NCBI GenBank assembly: GCA_030608725.1
Contig: JAUWDP010000101.1
Span: 1 to 5,200, forward strand
DNA length: 5,200 nt
Direction: 5' to 3'
Source: Candidatus Bathyarchaeota archaeon
GTDB taxonomy: Archaea; Thermoproteota; Bathyarchaeia; TCS64
Shown here piece by piece: positions 4,359-5,200 of this stretch. Position numbers and translations under genes: made by a program. The notes under the pieces are model-generated. The model searched no databases and was not told where the DNA came from. It saw only the letters and a program-made list of their open reading frames with translations. Positions within the stretch are counted from its first letter, which is position 1. The number at the start of each line of letters is the position of its first letter.

Positions 4359-5200
4359 ATGAAAGCGTATGAGGATCTCACTTATCTCGGAAAGTTGCGG
4401 AGGACCAGGCGGATTGCCCGGGCGTCCCTCGAGGTTTATGGACTCACTGAGGCTCACCTGAGACTCATCGTCGACGCCGGCAACACCACGTATCGGGTGA
4501 AAACATTGGATACAACGCCCTTGGAGGGGAGCCTCTACGTGGACAACTGTTATTCGCTGCGGCTCCACTGGCCAGGCTATCAGAATGAAGGTGCCGTCGA
4601 CTCCGAGTTAGAGTGGCTGTCTGCTCTGAGTGACGCGGGGCTTCCAGTGCCGCAACCGATCCCCACGATAGAAGGAGCATTATCAGTGGAGGTCAATATC
4701 CATGGTATGCCTAGGGCGAGGCAGTGCTCCCTCCTCCGATGGGTGAAAGGAAGGATGGTCAAGAAGCTCGTCCGACCGTGGCACATGAAGGCTATAGGTA
4801 GGCTCATGGCTCGGCTCCACAACCACGCGTCGAGTTGGAGACCATCTGATGGCTTCGTGCGCAGACACTATGACCGCAATGGTCTCTGGGGTGACGACAC
4901 CGGCACCAATTACACCGCGGGCGAGGTGTGGCCTAGGATACCCCGGCGATGTTTCGAGGCCTTCCGGGAGGTGACCCTGCGGGTGGAACGGGTCATGGAT
5001 GACTGGGGAAAGGGGCCGAATGTCTACGGGTTGATCCACGCCGATCTGGGGACGGAGGCAAACGTTCTGTTCCACGAAGGAGAAGCTAGGGCTATCGACT
5101 TCGACGATGCGGGATTCGGTTATTGGATGTATGATCTGGCCATGCCTCTATCTGACTGGGAGGGAGAGGATTTTTGGCCTGCCTTTCGGGATGCCCTGTT
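4359..5200 (+). CDS. APH/SrkA-type phosphotransferase (3' end cut by window edge)
   Basis: 280 residues are visible, open to the right edge; family members are commonly about 320-350 residues, so perhaps 40-70 are missing. It belongs to the aminoglycoside phosphotransferase/homoserine kinase II/SrkA group of protein-kinase-like small-molecule kinases. Evidence in order: N-lobe glycine region DAGNTTYRVK (39-48), strand SLRLHWPGYQ (66-75) in the position of the ATP-contacting basic residue, helix SELEWLSAL with E83, and the hinge-side GLPVPQP (94-100). C-lobe motifs are LIHADL (225-230) with catalytic D229, N235 for metal binding, AIDFDDAGFG (245-254) with D247, and MYDLA (257-261). The spacing D229 to N235 is six, one more than the usual HGDLHxGN. 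The substrate cannot be told from sequence: this family includes amino-alcohol, sugar and protein kinases. No link to the pentose phosphate genes is evident, and bacterial ancestry by transfer is possible. Confidence 0.88.
   Translation, partial: MKAYEDLTYLGKLRRTRRIARASLEVYGLTEAHLRLIVDAGNTTYRVKTLDTTPLEGSLYVDNCYSLRLHWPGYQNEGAVDSELEWLSALSDAGLPVPQPIPTIEGALSVEVNIHGMPRARQCSLLRWVKGRMVKKLVRPWHMKAIGRLMARLHNHASSWRPSDGFVRRHYDRNGLWGDDTGTNYTAGEVWPRIPRRCFEAFREVTLRVERVMDDWGKGPNVYGLIHADLGTEANVLFHEGEARAIDFDDAGFGYWMYDLAMPLSDWEGEDFWPAFRDAL

Noticed and set aside
4465..5075. Several minus-strand frames opposite the kinase gene
   Set aside because: All overlap the kinase, whose catalytic motifs are clear, and their sequences are unstructured and overlap one another.
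1..5200. CRISPR arrays, tRNA, rRNA, insertion sequences or phage genes
   Set aside because: I looked for regularly spaced direct repeats, tRNA-like cloverleaf sequences, terminal inverted repeats and transposase or integrase motifs and found none in the window.

Overview
The window looks archaeal. Transketolase is split into separate N-terminal and C-terminal subunit genes, as is common in archaea (also seen in some bacteria). Upstream of the genes are TATA/box A-like elements, and one lies only about 21 bases before an ATG, which implies a nearly leaderless mRNA. Arginine is often encoded by AGG. The DNA is GC-rich. I cannot name the phylum from sequence alone; an uncultured archaeon of a TACK-like group is a guess.

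Layout. Bases 1-2035 (minus strand) hold a two-gene transketolase operon: the N-terminal subunit (953-2035), carrying an unexpected winged-helix DNA-binding domain of about 88 residues at its front, then the C-terminal subunit (949 down to the left edge), separated by 3 bases. Bases 2036-2180 are a leader/promoter region. Bases 2181-2999 (minus) encode a protein with two ACT domains, probably a ligand-sensing regulator. Bases 3000-3128 form a short divergent promoter region with a perfect 14-bp palindrome. Bases 3129-3761 (plus) encode a divergent ribulose-phosphate 3-epimerase family protein. Directly after its TAG, in the same frame, lies a decayed C-terminal remnant of an MFS transporter (3762-4136) interrupted by an in-frame TAG. 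Bases 4137-4358 are intergenic with a candidate promoter and dyad. Bases 4359 to the right edge (plus) encode an aminoglycoside phosphotransferase/SrkA-type small-molecule kinase, cut by the window end.

How the genes fit together. Transketolase and ribulose-phosphate 3-epimerase are both enzymes of the non-oxidative pentose phosphate pathway, which supplies ribose-5-phosphate and erythrose-4-phosphate. They flank an ACT-domain sensor, and the three transcription units carry a similar element (CCT followed by an A/T run and ATATCCA), so co-regulation is plausible. The most unusual point is that the transketolase itself carries a DNA-binding domain, raising the possibility of a ThDP-enzyme that doubles as a transcription regulator of this locus. 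The kinase looks unrelated to the module.
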